A stretch of 6,298 nucleotides of DNA, taken from NCBI GenBank assembly GCA_027032655.1, contig JALVMZ010000136.1:1-6298 (forward strand), written 5' to 3'. Under the pieces are notes generated by a model, which worked only from the letters and a program-made list of their open reading frames with translations, searched no databases and was not told the DNA's origin. Below are positions 5,823 to 6,298 of this stretch, piece by piece. The position numbers and the translations under genes were made by a program. Positions within the stretch are counted from its first letter, which is position 1. The number at the start of each line of letters is the position of its first letter. Source of the stretch: Desulfobacteraceae bacterium (GTDB lineage: Bacteria > Desulfobacterota > DSM-4660 > Desulfatiglandales > JALVMZ01).

Positions 5823-6298
5823 GGTAAACACAAAAGACAGATATACAGGAATACTGCTCTTATCCGGAGCCATTCTGTTTATGATCCTGTATGTGGTATT
5901 GTCAGATGCTGAAACATCAGTAAATCTGAACTTCCTGTGGCGAAAAATTGTAAAGCCACTTATAAGGCTGTCAATATTTATATCCATAGGCCTGATGGCA
6001 GGCCAGATTATAGAGGCCATGGGATGGACAAAGGTATTGAATATTATGGCAAGGCCATTTATGAAATGGGGGCATCTTACAAATCAGATGGGGACTGCAT
6101 TTACCAGCGCATTTCTGTCAGGCACATCCTCTCTTTCCATGCTGTCAGGATTTTACAGGGATGGTAAAGTAAATGATAGGGAGCTCACCATCTCTGTCCT
6201 CCTTAATACCTTTCCATCCTATTTTCTCCATCTTCCAACAACTTTCTTTATCATATATCCACTGGTTAAGAGTGCAGGGGTTATCTATCTACTTGTTA
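5806..6298 (+). CDS. Multi-pass membrane protein, probable Gate/nucleoside-recognition family, N-terminal part (cut by right edge)
   Basis: 164 codons are visible and open to the edge. The chain is clearly a membrane protein: hydrophobic segments lie at about 14-33, 52-72, 96-114 and 127-153, with another beginning near 158. The pattern GLMAGQIIEAMGW (62-74), ARPFMKWGHL (82-91), FLSGTSSLSMLSGFYRDGK (103-121) and LLNTFPSYFLHLP (132-144) resembles Gate-domain proteins, where a glycine/serine-rich loop sits between helices. The ATG at 5806 is chosen for AAGGA (5795-5799) six bases upstream; it overlaps cbiL by 17 bases. Gate-family members near cobalamin genes have no firmly assigned role. Transport of a cobalamin precursor, nucleoside-like part (such as a lower-ligand base) or metal is a guess from the operon. 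The family call is from recalled pattern, not a search. Confidence 0.7.
   Translation, partial: MSILNRVNTKDRYTGILLLSGAILFMILYVVLSDAETSVNLNFLWRKIVKPLIRLSIFISIGLMAGQIIEAMGWTKVLNIMARPFMKWGHLTNQMGTAFTSAFLSGTSSLSMLSGFYRDGKVNDRELTISVLLNTFPSYFLHLPTTFFIIYPLVKSAGVIYLLV

Noticed and set aside
5937..6167. Plus-strand open frame of 76 codons near the right end
   Set aside because: It is in a different frame from the Gate-like gene, which covers the same bases with a good ribosome site and clear membrane helices.

Overview
The window looks like chromosomal DNA from an anaerobic bacterium of moderately low G+C content. Heavy use of AGG/AGA for arginine and ATA for isoleucine, a PAS/sigma-54 activator, and an exported CbiK chelatase next to an ABC transporter fit the sulfate-reducing or syntrophic Desulfobacterota, or Nitrospirota-like relatives. 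This placement is inference from gene content and codon style, not from a marker gene.

Layout: on the minus strand, bases 1-811 hold the first 270 codons of a PAS-domain sigma-54-dependent transcriptional activator, cut by the left edge. Bases 812-926 are a very AT-rich divergent promoter region. From about 927 on the plus strand lies a well-conserved cobalamin (B12) riboswitch with a long extra arm. A perfect 10-bp intrinsic terminator (1241-1277) and a strong Shine-Dalgarno (1299-1304) follow it. The riboswitch heads an apparent single operon of six tightly packed plus-strand genes: exported CbiK cobaltochelatase (1313-2287), FecCD/BtuC-type permease (2292-3350), ABC ATPase (3328-4140), periplasmic substrate-binding protein (4137-5072), CbiL/CobI C20-methyltransferase (5097-5822), and the start of a multi-pass membrane protein resembling the Gate/nucleoside-recognition family (5806 to the right edge). 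Gaps are 4 and 24 bases; the other three junctions overlap.

How the parts may work together: when intracellular cobalamin is scarce, the riboswitch should let transcription pass the terminator. The operon then makes a complete BtuCDF-like importer and two enzymes of the early anaerobic corrin pathway, cobalt insertion into sirohydrochlorin (CbiK) and C20 methylation (CbiL). CbiK carries a signal peptide and so probably sits in the periplasm, whereas CbiL has none. The most interesting question is therefore whether cobalt insertion or handling outside the membrane is coupled to uptake by the adjacent transporter. Exported CbiK proteins are known (Desulfovibrio vulgaris CbiK-P), so the chelatase itself is not new. 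The physical grouping under one B12 switch, together with the unassigned membrane protein, is what deserves a second look. I see no CRISPR array, insertion sequence, phage gene, tRNA or rRNA in the window.
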